Source of the DNA: an uncultured Flavobacteriaceae bacterium
GTDB lineage: Bacteria; Bacteroidota; Bacteroidia; Flavobacteriales; Flavobacteriaceae
Length of the DNA: 64,000 nt
Direction: 5' to 3'
Assembly: GCA_913020295.1 (NCBI GenBank)
Contig: CAJWAA010000006.1
Location: forward strand, 51,873-115,872
Shown: positions 47,331 through 55,816 of the stretch, piece by piece
Numbering within the stretch: position 1 is the first letter of the stretch
How the letters are laid out: each line of letters begins with the position of its first letter
Notes under the pieces: generated by a model
The model's database searches: none
The model's input: the letters and a program-made list of their open reading frames with translations, nothing else
Told to the model about the DNA's origin: nothing
Program-made: the position numbers and the translations under genes

Positions 47331-47824
47331 TTAATCTCTTTTAGATCCTTTTCAATATCACCAGTTGGATAAAATAGTTTTAAAAAAGATACTTTTTTTG
47401 AACCATAGTTAAAATGAACAAGTAATATGGGTACCTCGGCCTCCATGGCAATGTAATAAAACCCAGTTTTCCAATGGTCAACTTTTTTTCGGGTTCCTTC
47501 TGGAGTGATCGCCATTCGGAAAAACTTCTTTTCTTTAAAAATTTTAGCTATTGTTAATACTTTATTTTCGTTAGAGTCTCGGTTGATAGGAGCTCCTCCC
47601 AAAGCACGGAAAAACCAACCCGTAAAGGGATTAAACAATTCTTTTTTTCCGATATAATTTATTTTTTCGTTGAGCACAGCTCGAGTTAAGACCCCAACGA
47701 TAAAATCCATACCTCGGGTATGAGGAAATACGACCAATATAAATTTTTCCAATTGGGGGAAATCACCTTCAATCCTCCAGCCCATCAAACGAAGAAATAT
47801 AAACTTGGCCAACATTGAGATCAT
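47309..47824 (-). CDS. Short lysophospholipid acyltransferase-family protein (PlsC-like)
   Basis: A 171-residue protein. The acyltransferase box H-T-R-G-M-D near residues 35-40 fits H-x4-D, and FRMAITPEGTR near 103 fits the glycerophosphate-binding E-G-T-R motif. It is shorter than classical PlsC but matches a compact family that I recall from Bacteroidota. The first four bases overlap the end of kdsB, so both are translated from one message. Substrate choice is unknown. Confidence 0.85.
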   Translation of the reverse strand: MISMLAKFIFLRLMGWRIEGDFPQLEKFILVVFPHTRGMDFIVGVLTRAVLNEKINYIGKKELFNPFTGWFFRALGGAPINRDSNENKVLTIAKIFKEKKFFRMAITPEGTRKKVDHWKTGFYYIAMEAEVPILLVHFNYGSKKVSFLKLFYPTGDIEKDLKEIKSLYNIA

Positions 47825-48564
47825 TGTGACTCTAATTGACTTAAATGAGCTTCTGCTCGCTCGAGATCTCTTGGGGTATCGATTTCAAAATTTAAGTTGC
47901 GTGCCACCACCATTTTGATTTTTTTTCCGTGTTCTAGATAACGGATACACTCAATTTTTTCAACAGACTCCAATGGGGTAATATCCTGTTTACTAAATTC
48001 AATAAGCGCCTGCTTTCTAAAAGCATAAACCCCAATGTGTTTGAAATGAGTTGATTTTCCAACGTTTTCTCGATTAAATGGTATGGGGGAACGGGAAAAA
48101 TAAAGTGCAAAGTCATTCAAATCCACAATCACTTTAACTACGTTCGGATTTTCTATATCTTCTGTATCGTGAAGCGGAGTCATTAAAGAAGCCAATGCAA
48201 TTTCCTTTTGAGGGTCATATTTAAAAATTTTAATAAGCTTTTTTAGACTGTTACTGTCTATAAAAGGCTCGTCTCCCTGAACATTGACTACCAAGTCTGC
48301 ATCCATTCTAGAGGCGGCTTCTGCAATTCGATCACTTCCACATTGATGATCCTTTCGTGTCATTTGAACCTGGCCTCCATTATCAGAAATTTCTTTAAAA
48401 ATTAAATCACTGTCCGTAGCTACTACCACTTCGTCAAAAAGACCAGAAGACAATACATTTTGATAGGTTCTTAAAATGACTGTTTTATCTCCCAACCGCT
48501 GCATAAGCTTACCAGGAAAGCGCAAGGAATCGTATCGCGCAGGAATAATGGAGACTATTTTCAT
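47821..48564 (-). CDS. kdsB: 3-deoxy-manno-octulosonate cytidylyltransferase
   Basis: A 247-residue CMP-Kdo synthetase needed for lipopolysaccharide inner core. IIPARYDSLRFPGKLM at residues 6-21 is the CTP-binding signature, with VNVQGDEPFI near 93 and YFSRSPIPF near 154. It marks a Gram-negative outer membrane with Kdo. The neighbouring small acyltransferase overlaps by 4 bases. Confidence 0.96.
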   Translation of the reverse strand: MKIVSIIPARYDSLRFPGKLMQRLGDKTVILRTYQNVLSSGLFDEVVVATDSDLIFKEISDNGGQVQMTRKDHQCGSDRIAEAASRMDADLVVNVQGDEPFIDSNSLKKLIKIFKYDPQKEIALASLMTPLHDTEDIENPNVVKVIVDLNDFALYFSRSPIPFNRENVGKSTHFKHIGVYAFRKQALIEFSKQDITPLESVEKIECIRYLEHGKKIKMVVARNLNFEIDTPRDLERAEAHLSQLESQ

Positions 48565-48762
48565 TGATGCAAAGATGAGAAATATTGAACTAATAATATG
48601 ATATAAAAACTAAATCCCCAAAAATTAAATTTAATAAAAAGATAAAAATTGTAAGATTAAACATCAAAAGAGTTTGAATGTTAGTTAAATATTCGATTTT
48701 TGTAATGAATTTGTTATGGAATTCAATAAAAGCACAGGGTCAAAAGTTTCTTGGCGATAGAA

Positions 48763-50184
48763 TTAAAAAAACTCCTTTCCAAAACCAATCAAAAATAAGC
48801 GCTTTTTAGAACGGGTTATTGCAGTATATAGCCATCTAAAATAGTCTTTATTGGGTCCTTTGGGAAGGAATGGTTGTTCAATAAAGACGTTTTTCCATTG
48901 CCCACCTTGAGATTTATGACAAGTAATTGCATAGGAATATTTAACCTGTAAGGCGTTAAAAAAAGGATCGTTTTTGACCTTGAGAAAGCGTTGATATTTA
49001 GATTTTTCATCAGCGTAATCAACTAACACTTTTTGGTACAGTAATTGAGAATGTTCATAGCTTAGGTTGGCGGTTTCACTGTCCAATGTTTCCAGTAAAA
49101 GCACAGTATCGAATGAGGGCTCTTTGGGATAATCTACCATCTGAATGTTAACCTCGGCAAATTTCATGTCAAAACGATTTAAATATTTATTGATACTATT
49201 GATGCGGATCACATCTCCATTAGCAATAAAACCAGGTTTGGAATCGGCACCTAACCAATAATAATTGTTTTTAACCACCATCAGTTGGTCACCTACAGCC
49301 AAATCAGATTCCAAAAAAAGGATTCGTTCACGAATGCTTTTATTGTAAAGATTGGCCCTTTTATTGGAGCGAACGATCAATAAGGTTTGATCTATACCGT
49401 CCTCGTGCAGTGCATTATTTAGCGATTCAAAAAACTCGTTTCCCTCAATAATGCGTTGCACATCTTTAAATCCGTCTAATTGAAATTTAAAACCCTCGAA
49501 TTGGTCATCTACAATTAACTCCCGAATCCTAGTTGCATTATATAAAATACCTGATCCGATTTGTTGCCGAACTACATCTTCTAGCGTGATACTATCTACA
49601 GCTGTATTGAACTGAGTAGTCAATTCATCTTCATCAAGTGCGGGACTGACCTCCAAATTTACCGGAGGTAATTGGGCAGTATCCCCTACAAAAATCAATT
49701 TGCATTTTTCTCCGTTACTAACATAATGAACCAAATCGTGAAGTAAAGATCCATTCTCAAAAAATTTACTATGTTGTCGGTTATCTCCTATCATGGAGGA
49801 CTCATCCACAATAAAGATCGTATTGGTATGTTTGTTTTCTTTTAGCGTAAATTGGACCCCGGCCCCCCCCCTATCGATCTTCGGAAAATATATTTTTTTG
49901 TGGATGGTTAGAGCGCCTCTACCAGCATAAGCCGACAGTACTTTGGCAGCCCTCCCCGTAGGGGCCATCAATACTGATTTTTTTCGAATAAAACCTAATT
50001 GTTGAACTAAATGACCGATGACTTCGGTCTTTCCTGTCCCTGCATAACCTTTAATAAGTAAAATAGAATTATCTGAAGTTTTGGACAAAAAATAAGCGAT
50101 TTTTTCAAATACCCCTATTTGAGAAACCGTAGGCTCAAACTTGAACTTTTCGTAGAGAATTTCGTAAAAAAATTCCTTTGACAT
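48763..50184 (-). CDS. RecD/Dda-like ATP-dependent DNA helicase
   Basis: A 473-residue SF1 helicase. Walker A GYAGTGKTE lies near residue 46, followed by motif Ia (MAPTGRAAKVL), Walker B FIVDESSMIG near 130, Q-L-P-P-V motif III (GDTAQLPPV) near 168, and CHKSQGGQW with LYTAITRSKKRL at the end. It lacks the RecD N-terminal domains and so is closer to Dda-type single-protein helicases. It is monocistronic. Confidence 0.92.
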   Translation of the reverse strand: MSKEFFYEILYEKFKFEPTVSQIGVFEKIAYFLSKTSDNSILLIKGYAGTGKTEVIGHLVQQLGFIRKKSVLMAPTGRAAKVLSAYAGRGALTIHKKIYFPKIDRGGAGVQFTLKENKHTNTIFIVDESSMIGDNRQHSKFFENGSLLHDLVHYVSNGEKCKLIFVGDTAQLPPVNLEVSPALDEDELTTQFNTAVDSITLEDVVRQQIGSGILYNATRIRELIVDDQFEGFKFQLDGFKDVQRIIEGNEFFESLNNALHEDGIDQTLLIVRSNKRANLYNKSIRERILFLESDLAVGDQLMVVKNNYYWLGADSKPGFIANGDVIRINSINKYLNRFDMKFAEVNIQMVDYPKEPSFDTVLLLETLDSETANLSYEHSQLLYQKVLVDYADEKSKYQRFLKVKNDPFFNALQVKYSYAITCHKSQGGQWKNVFIEQPFLPKGPNKDYFRWLYTAITRSKKRLFLIGFGKEFF

Positions 50185-50243
50185 TTGACTTTTTCTTCAC
50201 AATATAATTCATTTGTAAAACTTTTACGATTCAAAAAAAATTG

Positions 50244-50251
50244 TAGATTTG
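50244..50251 (+). promoter_or_regulatory. Candidate -7 promoter box
   Basis: TAGATTTG matches TAnnTTTG exactly, 22 bases before the start of the three-gene unit ending in rsmD. A TTTT at 50222-50225 lies 18 bases upstream. Confidence 0.35.
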
Positions 50252-50273
50252 TCAGTAGCAAAATCAACAAACC

Positions 50274-50918
50274 ATGAAATTAGCGCTTCAGGCTGTACTT
50301 TGGATCCTCGCATTATTTTTTAGCTTCAAAATCTACAACTCTATCAATGGACCGATCAACTTTAATGAAATAAAAAATGAACGATATGCCTCAGTAATTA
50401 CTAAATTAAAATTGATTCGTAAAGCGCAAATCGCTCACAAAGATGTCACAGGTACTTATAGTAATAATTTTGACAGTCTAGTTAAATTTATAGACAATGG
50501 TATTTTTACACTTATAGAAAAGAGAGATTCCTCCTACATGGAATATGACCGTACCTACAGGATCGATATGCTTCGCGAAGTAGTGGTCATCGATACCTTG
50601 GGATTTGTTCCGGTCAAAGATTCTTTATTTAAAAACTCTAATGCTTACAAAGATTTTGCCACAGTACCAGTAGAAGGGATCGAAGCAAAATTTGATATCA
50701 ATGCTAGCATCATCGATAAAAATGGTTATAAGGTACCTGTTTTTGAGGTAAAAGTAGCTAAGAACTTGATACTTCACGATCAAGATAAAGATTTGCTAAA
50801 ACTTGAAAACGAAACTGTTTCCGTAGATGGAGTGAATGGTCCCTCGATCATACTGGGCTCCCTTAGCGAGGTTAGCACCAACGGAAACTGGCCTACTATT
50901 TTCGATGCCGTTCAATAA
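50274..50918 (+). CDS. Hypothetical membrane-anchored protein
   Basis: A 214-residue protein with one N-terminal membrane helix (LALQAVLWILALFFSF, residues 3-18) and a soluble, probably periplasmic, remainder. The KLKLIRKAQIAHKDVTGTYSN-like segment after the helix resembles pilin-like 'length of chain versus residue' proteins in Bacteroidota, but I do not recognise a named family. Its end overlaps the DUF3822 gene by 14 bases, so the two are probably made together. Confidence 0.8.
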   Translation: MKLALQAVLWILALFFSFKIYNSINGPINFNEIKNERYASVITKLKLIRKAQIAHKDVTGTYSNNFDSLVKFIDNGIFTLIEKRDSSYMEYDRTYRIDMLREVVVIDTLGFVPVKDSLFKNSNAYKDFATVPVEGIEAKFDINASIIDKNGYKVPVFEVKVAKNLILHDQDKDLLKLENETVSVDGVNGPSIILGSLSEVSTNGNWPTIFDAVQ

Positions 50919-51678
50919 AACCACCATACAAGATAAAGAACTATCCATCCAAATTTTTAAGGATGGATTTTCTTTTTGTACACCCAATGCACGTCCTTTT
51001 TTTAAGTTTGAAAACCACAGCATAGAAAAAGGAGATGCCTTTCATGAATTACTGAATTCATATTCTTTCCTCGAATGTGAAAAAATCAAAGCGGTTCACT
51101 TTGATCATCGGGCCACATTTGTACCAATATCACTCTACAACCCAGCCCAAAAGAAAAATTACCTCAATTACAATGTCTCTCTTGAGGAGGGTTGTAGCAT
51201 TGCTGAAAAACAAACTCAAGACGATCAGGTCAAAATCCTCTATCCCTTTGAGGAGCAAACAGAAACCACCTTACAGCATTATTTTAAAGACATCAGTTTT
51301 ACCCACTACTCCCAAATTCTTTACGACCTCAGTACCACTGTAATCAATGAGGATAATACAATGGTAATGAATCTTCACATGCAGGACGACGAATTTGATC
51401 TTTTGGTCTTTAGGGGCAAGGAACTCTTACTATTCAACACCTACCCATATAAAAATGAGGATAGTTTTCTCTACTTTGTCCTTGCTGTTGCTGAAGATCT
51501 ATCATTATCCTCCGATGGATTTAGCATTGTCTTTTTTGGTAAATATGCACGTTACAAAAAGTGTTATGATGCTTTGGACTATTACCATCAAAAAATAACA
51601 TTTTCAGATCAACAAAGCTCTCTAATGTTTGACGAAAAAGTACATCCTGCCCCATACTTTATTAATCTGTTTCACTGA
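50905..51678 (+). CDS. DUF3822 family protein
   Basis: About 257 residues. I chose the ATG at 50905; a longer frame from GTG or ATG near 50836 would overlap the upstream gene by much more. The sequence has a DUF3822-like layout with an actin-fold flavour (LSIQIFKDGFSF at the start, HMQDDEFDLLVFRGKELLLFNTY near 165), seen next to rsmD in Bacteroidota. Function is unknown. Its stop overlaps the rsmD start by one base (TGATG). Confidence 0.82.
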   Translation: MPFNKTTIQDKELSIQIFKDGFSFCTPNARPFFKFENHSIEKGDAFHELLNSYSFLECEKIKAVHFDHRATFVPISLYNPAQKKNYLNYNVSLEEGCSIAEKQTQDDQVKILYPFEEQTETTLQHYFKDISFTHYSQILYDLSTTVINEDNTMVMNLHMQDDEFDLLVFRGKELLLFNTYPYKNEDSFLYFVLAVAEDLSLSSDGFSIVFFGKYARYKKCYDALDYYHQKITFSDQQSSLMFDEKVHPAPYFINLFH

Positions 51679-52214
51679 TGCGGATCATTTCTGGTATTCA
51701 CAAAGGCAGAAGGATCATTGCTCTAAAAAAACTTCCTGTTCGCCCCACAACCGACCGATCTAAAGAAGCTATTTTCAATATTCTTCAAAACCAATACCAT
51801 TGGGAAAATTCCTCTGTTTTAGATCTTTTTTCTGGTACGGGAAGTATCAGTTATGAGTTTGGATCCCGTGGAGTAAAAAACATAATTGCTGTGGATCAAA
51901 ACAAAATGTGTATTGATTTCATCCGTAAAACTTCTGTATCACTAAAACTTCCCATTCGAGCGATACAGGTGGACGTTATCAAATATTTGTCATCCGCAAA
52001 AAAATCTTTCGATCTAATTTTTGCCGATCCTCCCTATAATATTGAGGCTGAACAATACACGCAAATCGTAAAAACAGTTTTTTCCAACAAATTACTAAAT
52101 AACCAAGGGGTATTGATCATTGAACACAGCGAAAGAGAAGACTTAGAAAAAAATTTTGGATTTGTACAGTCCAGAAAATACGGTAGTAATGTATTCAGTT
52201 TTTTTAAAGGATAA
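51678..52214 (+). CDS. rsmD: 16S rRNA (guanine966-N2)-methyltransferase
   Basis: A 178-residue methyltransferase. MRIISGIHKGRRI is the family N-terminus, PTTDRSKEAIFNIL follows at about 24, motif I is LDLFSGTGSISYE near 49, and the catalytic ADPPYN motif is near 115, as expected for an amino-group methyltransferase. It is coupled to the upstream DUF3822 gene. RNase P RNA is encoded convergently just downstream. Confidence 0.94.
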   Translation: MRIISGIHKGRRIIALKKLPVRPTTDRSKEAIFNILQNQYHWENSSVLDLFSGTGSISYEFGSRGVKNIIAVDQNKMCIDFIRKTSVSLKLPIRAIQVDVIKYLSSAKKSFDLIFADPPYNIEAEQYTQIVKTVFSNKLLNNQGVLIIEHSEREDLEKNFGFVQSRKYGSNVFSFFKG

Positions 52215-52217
52215 AAA

Positions 52218-52505
52218 GGCAGGCCTATAAGCCGGATTCTGTCGAGTCTTATTATTTATCTGGATCTTGTATTACTACAATATTCTAGCCGCCTACCCAA
52301 TTGTATCGGACGAGCAATCCTCAAACACAATTATTTTTAGCGTTGCACCATATAGAGTTTACCTGATTTCACTACAGCCTAACTGTACTTGCTTTCTGTT
52401 GCACTGGTCCTATTCGCCGTGGCGAATGACGGGCATTACCCGCTATACTGCTCTATGGTGTCCGGACTTTCCTCTCTTAAAAAAAGAGCAATAAGACAGC
52501 CTGCC
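52218..52505 (-). ncRNA. rnpB: RNase P RNA (catalytic RNA of ribonuclease P)
   Basis: On the minus strand the P1 helix strands GGCAGGC (complement of 52499-52505) and GCCTGCC (complement of 52218-52224) pair perfectly. The universal 5' motif GAGGAAAGTCCGGACACC is the complement of 52457-52474, and the 3' signature with ACAGAATCCGGCTTATAGG is the complement of 52224-52242. A T run follows the end. At about 288 bases it is compact for a bacterial type A RNA, with a very short P3-region hairpin. It matures the 5' ends of tRNAs. It sits opposite in strand between rsmD and dnaX. Confidence 0.95.
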
Positions 52506-52581
52506 ATCACAAAGTTAATCTTTTGTTGATAATTTCAGATGAAATTATTTGTTGACCCACGTATGGAGATTTTTCAATTTT

Positions 52582-52589
52582 TATCTTTG
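52582..52589 (+). promoter_or_regulatory. Candidate -7 promoter box before dnaX
   Basis: TATCTTTG matches TAnnTTTG exactly and ends 17 bases before the dnaX start codon, which implies a very short leader. It lies just upstream of the 5' end of divergent rnpB. Confidence 0.4.
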
Positions 52590-52606
52590 TTTAGAAGCCA
52601 CACAAT

Positions 52607-53671
52607 ATGGAAACTTATATTGTTTCAGCCTTAAAATATCGCCCTCAATCCTTTGAGGAAGTTGTGGGTCAACAGGCAATTACAAAGACTTTGGAAAACG
52701 CCATAGAAAAAGATCAATTGGCACAGGCACTTCTTTTTTGTGGTCCGCGGGGAGTAGGCAAAACCTCCTGTGCGCGTATTCTGGCTAAAAGAATCAATAG
52801 TCAAGGGAAAAATAGCTCTAATGAGGATTTTGCTTTTAACATTTTTGAGTTAGATGCAGCTTCAAACAATTCTGTGGATGACATACGAAGCTTGAATGAA
52901 CAAGTTAGAATCCCACCTCAAGTAGGCACACACAAGATCTACATAATTGATGAAGTACACATGCTTTCCTTGGGAGCTTTTAATGCTTTTCTTAAAACCC
53001 TTGAAGAACCCCCAAAACACGTAATTTTTATATTAGCCACTACAGAAAAACAAAAGATAATACCTACAATACTATCTCGATGTCAAACGTTTGATTTTAA
53101 ACGGATTAGCGTTAAAGATTGCAAAGAATATTTGCAAAAAATTGCCACAGATCAAAACATTGAATTTGAAGAGGAAGCCCTTGATCTGATAGCCCAAAAG
53201 GCAGATGGTGCCTTGAGAGATGCCTTGTCAATTTATGACCGTATGGTCAGTTTTACTGATTGTAAATTAAGTGTTAAATCTGTATCTGAAAATTTGAATA
53301 TACTGGATCATGACACCTTTTTTTCCTTTACCCAACTTATCTTAAACCATGATATTCCAGCCCTTTTGATAGATTTTGACGAATTGATCCAAAAAGGCTT
53401 TGATGAATTACAGTTTATTACTGGATTGAGCTATCATTTGAGAAATTTGATGGTCAGTAAAGAGAACAAAACACTTCATTTACTTGAAGTAAGTGATGGT
53501 ATCCAAGAAAAATTTAAAGAACAAACTGCAAAAGCGCCGCTTCCTTTCCTATTAGATGCCATAGATTTAGCCACAAGATGTGAACTGGATTACAGAAATA
53601 CCAAAAATAAACGACTGTTGATTGAATTATGTCTAATGCAAATAGCCTCTCTCCATTTTGGGGAAAAGTAA
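52607..53671 (+). CDS. dnaX: DNA polymerase III gamma/tau subunit, clamp-loader part (zero frame)
   Basis: A 354-residue AAA+ protein. Walker A GPRGVGKT is at 46-53, DEVHML at about 105 and a sensor region (LSRCQTFDF) near 160. The segment that holds four zinc Cys in E. coli DnaX is a short loop without them. The frame stops at TAA 53669-53671, just after the helical collar domain III, so this product equals a gamma-like clamp-loader subunit. The rest of the protein continues in the -1 frame. The stop is preceded by runs TTTT, GGGG and AAAA. Confidence 0.92.
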   Translation: METYIVSALKYRPQSFEEVVGQQAITKTLENAIEKDQLAQALLFCGPRGVGKTSCARILAKRINSQGKNSSNEDFAFNIFELDAASNNSVDDIRSLNEQVRIPPQVGTHKIYIIDEVHMLSLGAFNAFLKTLEEPPKHVIFILATTEKQKIIPTILSRCQTFDFKRISVKDCKEYLQKIATDQNIEFEEEALDLIAQKADGALRDALSIYDRMVSFTDCKLSVKSVSENLNILDHDTFFSFTQLILNHDIPALLIDFDELIQKGFDELQFITGLSYHLRNLMVSKENKTLHLLEVSDGIQEKFKEQTAKAPLPFLLDAIDLATRCELDYRNTKNKRLLIELCLMQIASLHFGEK

Positions 53672-54327
53672 ACCAATTTATCATTCCAGTAACTCACTTC
53701 AAAGGCCCTTCACAAGAGGAAACAAGTCTCGAAGGAGAGGTAGAAGCAGAATCATCAAATGAATATGTTCCCCGGGTAAAGGATATTGATCAAACATCAA
53801 AACCATCACCAGAAAAAACACAAACGTTTAATCCAACCCAGATCAAGATCAAAAAAAATAATCTGAGAATTGGTGTTTCTAGTTTATCACTTTCAAGCAT
53901 TGCACTAAAAAAAGAAGCAGAGAGAATATCATCCTCAAAGAAAAATGAGTTTATTGATTCAGAAGATAAATTTAGTCAGGAAAAGCTATCCAAACACTGG
54001 AAAACTTACACCCATGAGAAAAATAATCAGGGAGAAAATAACATTGCAGCTTTACTGGAAATGAGCCAACCAGAGCTGCAAGCAGATCATAAAATATTAT
54101 TGAAAACTTCAAACTCACTCAGTAAAGTAGAACTGACAAAAGAATTGCCTCCACTATTGGCTTATCTTAGTAGAATGTTAAACAATAACAAAATCACTTT
54201 TGAAATTAGGGTAGAAGCCACAAATATTGAAACCTATATCTACGGAATCCCTGAGAAATATGAATATTTAAAAAAAATAAACCCCGAAATCGAAGAACTT
54301 AAGAGAGAATTTGATTTAGATTTATAA
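53629..54327 (+). CDS. dnaX: DnaX C-terminal (tau-like) part in the -1 frame
   Basis: A frame of up to 232 residues that follows the clamp-loader part one frame back. After the junction it reads VNQFIIPVTHFK, which continues the flavobacterial DnaX sequence as I recall it, then a low-complexity linker and a C-terminal domain (KLSKHWKTYTHEKNNQG, ending EELKREFDLDL). Slippage of Lys-tRNA from AAG to AAA at 53665-53668, or one missing A in the run at 53664-53667, would both give GEK-VNQFIIP. An internal ATG at 53629 could also allow separate initiation. Whether the split is real needs reads. Confidence 0.8.
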   Translation: MSNANSLSPFWGKVNQFIIPVTHFKGPSQEETSLEGEVEAESSNEYVPRVKDIDQTSKPSPEKTQTFNPTQIKIKKNNLRIGVSSLSLSSIALKKEAERISSSKKNEFIDSEDKFSQEKLSKHWKTYTHEKNNQGENNIAALLEMSQPELQADHKILLKTSNSLSKVELTKELPPLLAYLSRMLNNNKITFEIRVEATNIETYIYGIPEKYEYLKKINPEIEELKREFDLDL

Positions 54328-54337
54328 AAATACTAAT

Positions 54338-54922
54338 ATGCTAGGACTTAAACTCCCGACCGATCCCCGTTGGGTTGATATAGTAAAAAAAAACATACAC
54401 GAAATATTGACCGATCATGCTTTTTGCGAACAAAAAGCAGCCAGTACTGCCATCTCTCTGATGGTCAGATTTCCTGAAAAAAGTGAACTGGTAGAATTAA
54501 TGATCGCTTTGGCACAAGAAGAATTGAGTCACTTCGAAATGGTTCACCAACTAATTCTCGAAAGAGGCTGGGTGTTGGGAAGGGAGCGCAAGGACGAATA
54601 TGTGAGGGATTTAAGAAGTTTTTTTCCTAGAGGAGGAAGCAGAATTGATCAATTGGTAAACCAATTGCTATACGCTGCATTGATCGAAGCAAGAAGCTGT
54701 GAGCGGTTTCGGTTGTTATCAGAATCTATTGCTGAAAAAGCACTACAAAAGTTTTACAGAAAGTTAATGATCAGTGAAGCACATCACTACACCCTATTTT
54801 TGAAATTGGCGCGTAAATATGGCGAAAATGAAGAATCAGTCAATGAAAAATGGGACGCCTTATTACATTTTGAGGCAAAATTAATGGCTCAATTGGGAAG
54901 AAGGGAAACCATGCACGGTTAG
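54338..54922 (+). CDS. miaE: tRNA-(ms2io6A37) hydroxylase
   Basis: A 194-residue di-iron protein of the ferritin-like fold that hydroxylates modified adenosine 37 in tRNA. Iron ligands are visible in EELSHFEMVH near residues 65-74 and in the later E-A-R-S-C-E-R and SEAHHYTLF segments. It starts 10 bases after the dnaX 3' part. It converges on ppx with a 4-base overlap at the ends. Confidence 0.93.
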   Translation: MLGLKLPTDPRWVDIVKKNIHEILTDHAFCEQKAASTAISLMVRFPEKSELVELMIALAQEELSHFEMVHQLILERGWVLGRERKDEYVRDLRSFFPRGGSRIDQLVNQLLYAALIEARSCERFRLLSESIAEKALQKFYRKLMISEAHHYTLFLKLARKYGENEESVNEKWDALLHFEAKLMAQLGRRETMHG

Positions 54923-55812
54923 TTTTTTTTATGTTGTTGTTTGTACATGTATTTGATCATTCCATCAGATAGTCCAAACTTGGGGACATAGATCTTTTGT
55001 CCACCACTCCACTGAAGTGCTTTAAGAAATATCCTAGCAGCGGGAATAATGACATCAGCCCGGTCGGGGTTTAGCTCAAATTTAATTATTCGCTCCTCAT
55101 AGGTCAGTGATTCAAGCTCCAAAAAAATTTGATTGAGTTTAATCATTGATAAAGGTTTTCCCTCTTTAACATTGGATAATTTAAAAAGCTTATTGATGTT
55201 ACCGCCAGATCCCATTAAAGTTATTTTACGATAGAGTTTGGTATTTTTAACAATCCAAATCCTTATAACTTCCCAAACCCTTTGATCTACCAAATTGTTT
55301 ATGAGCCTAACGGTACCTATTTTAAATGACTTGGAACAAACTCTTTTTCCTTCATTGATAAAAGTAAATTCAGTACTTCCCCCGCCAACATCAACAAAAA
55401 GAAAGGTTTTTTGGGTGTGTATGAAATCAGATATTTTACTGTTGGAAATAATTTCTGCCTCCTTTCTGCCATCAATAATCTCAATTTTAATTCCTGCCTT
55501 TTTTTTGACTTGTTGCACGATGTCCCCACTGTTGTTGGCCTCTCTCAGAGCAGAGGTAGCATAGGCTTTGTAATGAGAGACTTCATGAACTTTCATAAGT
55601 AGTTTGAAGGCTCTCATTGCTTTAATCATGCGCTTTAGATTATTTTTTGAAATTTCACCCATGGTAAAAGAATCCTCACCCAAACGAATAGGAGCCCTGA
55701 CCAGTGCATTTTTCTGAAAGTGAACTCCATCTTTAGTATGGATAACATTAGAGATTAACACCCTCATGGCATTGGAACCAATATCGATGGCTGCATATTT
55801 TTTAATTTTCAA
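54919..55812 (-). CDS. ppx: Ppx/GppA-family exopolyphosphatase
   Basis: A 297-residue ASKHA phosphatase that covers the N-terminal Ppx/GppA domains only. AAIDIGSNAMRV at residues 7-18 is the phosphate-1 motif, FVDVGGGSTEF near 138 the second, and a G-S-G-G-N segment near 205 follows. It should release phosphate from polyphosphate or guanosine pentaphosphate. It begins 4 bases after the ppk1 stop, so polymer making and breaking are co-transcribed. Confidence 0.92.
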   Translation of the reverse strand: MKIKKYAAIDIGSNAMRVLISNVIHTKDGVHFQKNALVRAPIRLGEDSFTMGEISKNNLKRMIKAMRAFKLLMKVHEVSHYKAYATSALREANNSGDIVQQVKKKAGIKIEIIDGRKEAEIISNSKISDFIHTQKTFLFVDVGGGSTEFTFINEGKRVCSKSFKIGTVRLINNLVDQRVWEVIRIWIVKNTKLYRKITLMGSGGNINKLFKLSNVKEGKPLSMIKLNQIFLELESLTYEERIIKFELNPDRADVIIPAARIFLKALQWSGGQKIYVPKFGLSDGMIKYMYKQQHKKN

Positions 55813-55816
55813 AATC

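Noticed and set aside
52267..52494. A 75-codon plus-strand frame between rsmD and dnaX
   Set aside because: It lies antisense inside the RNase P RNA gene and has no protein-like pattern.
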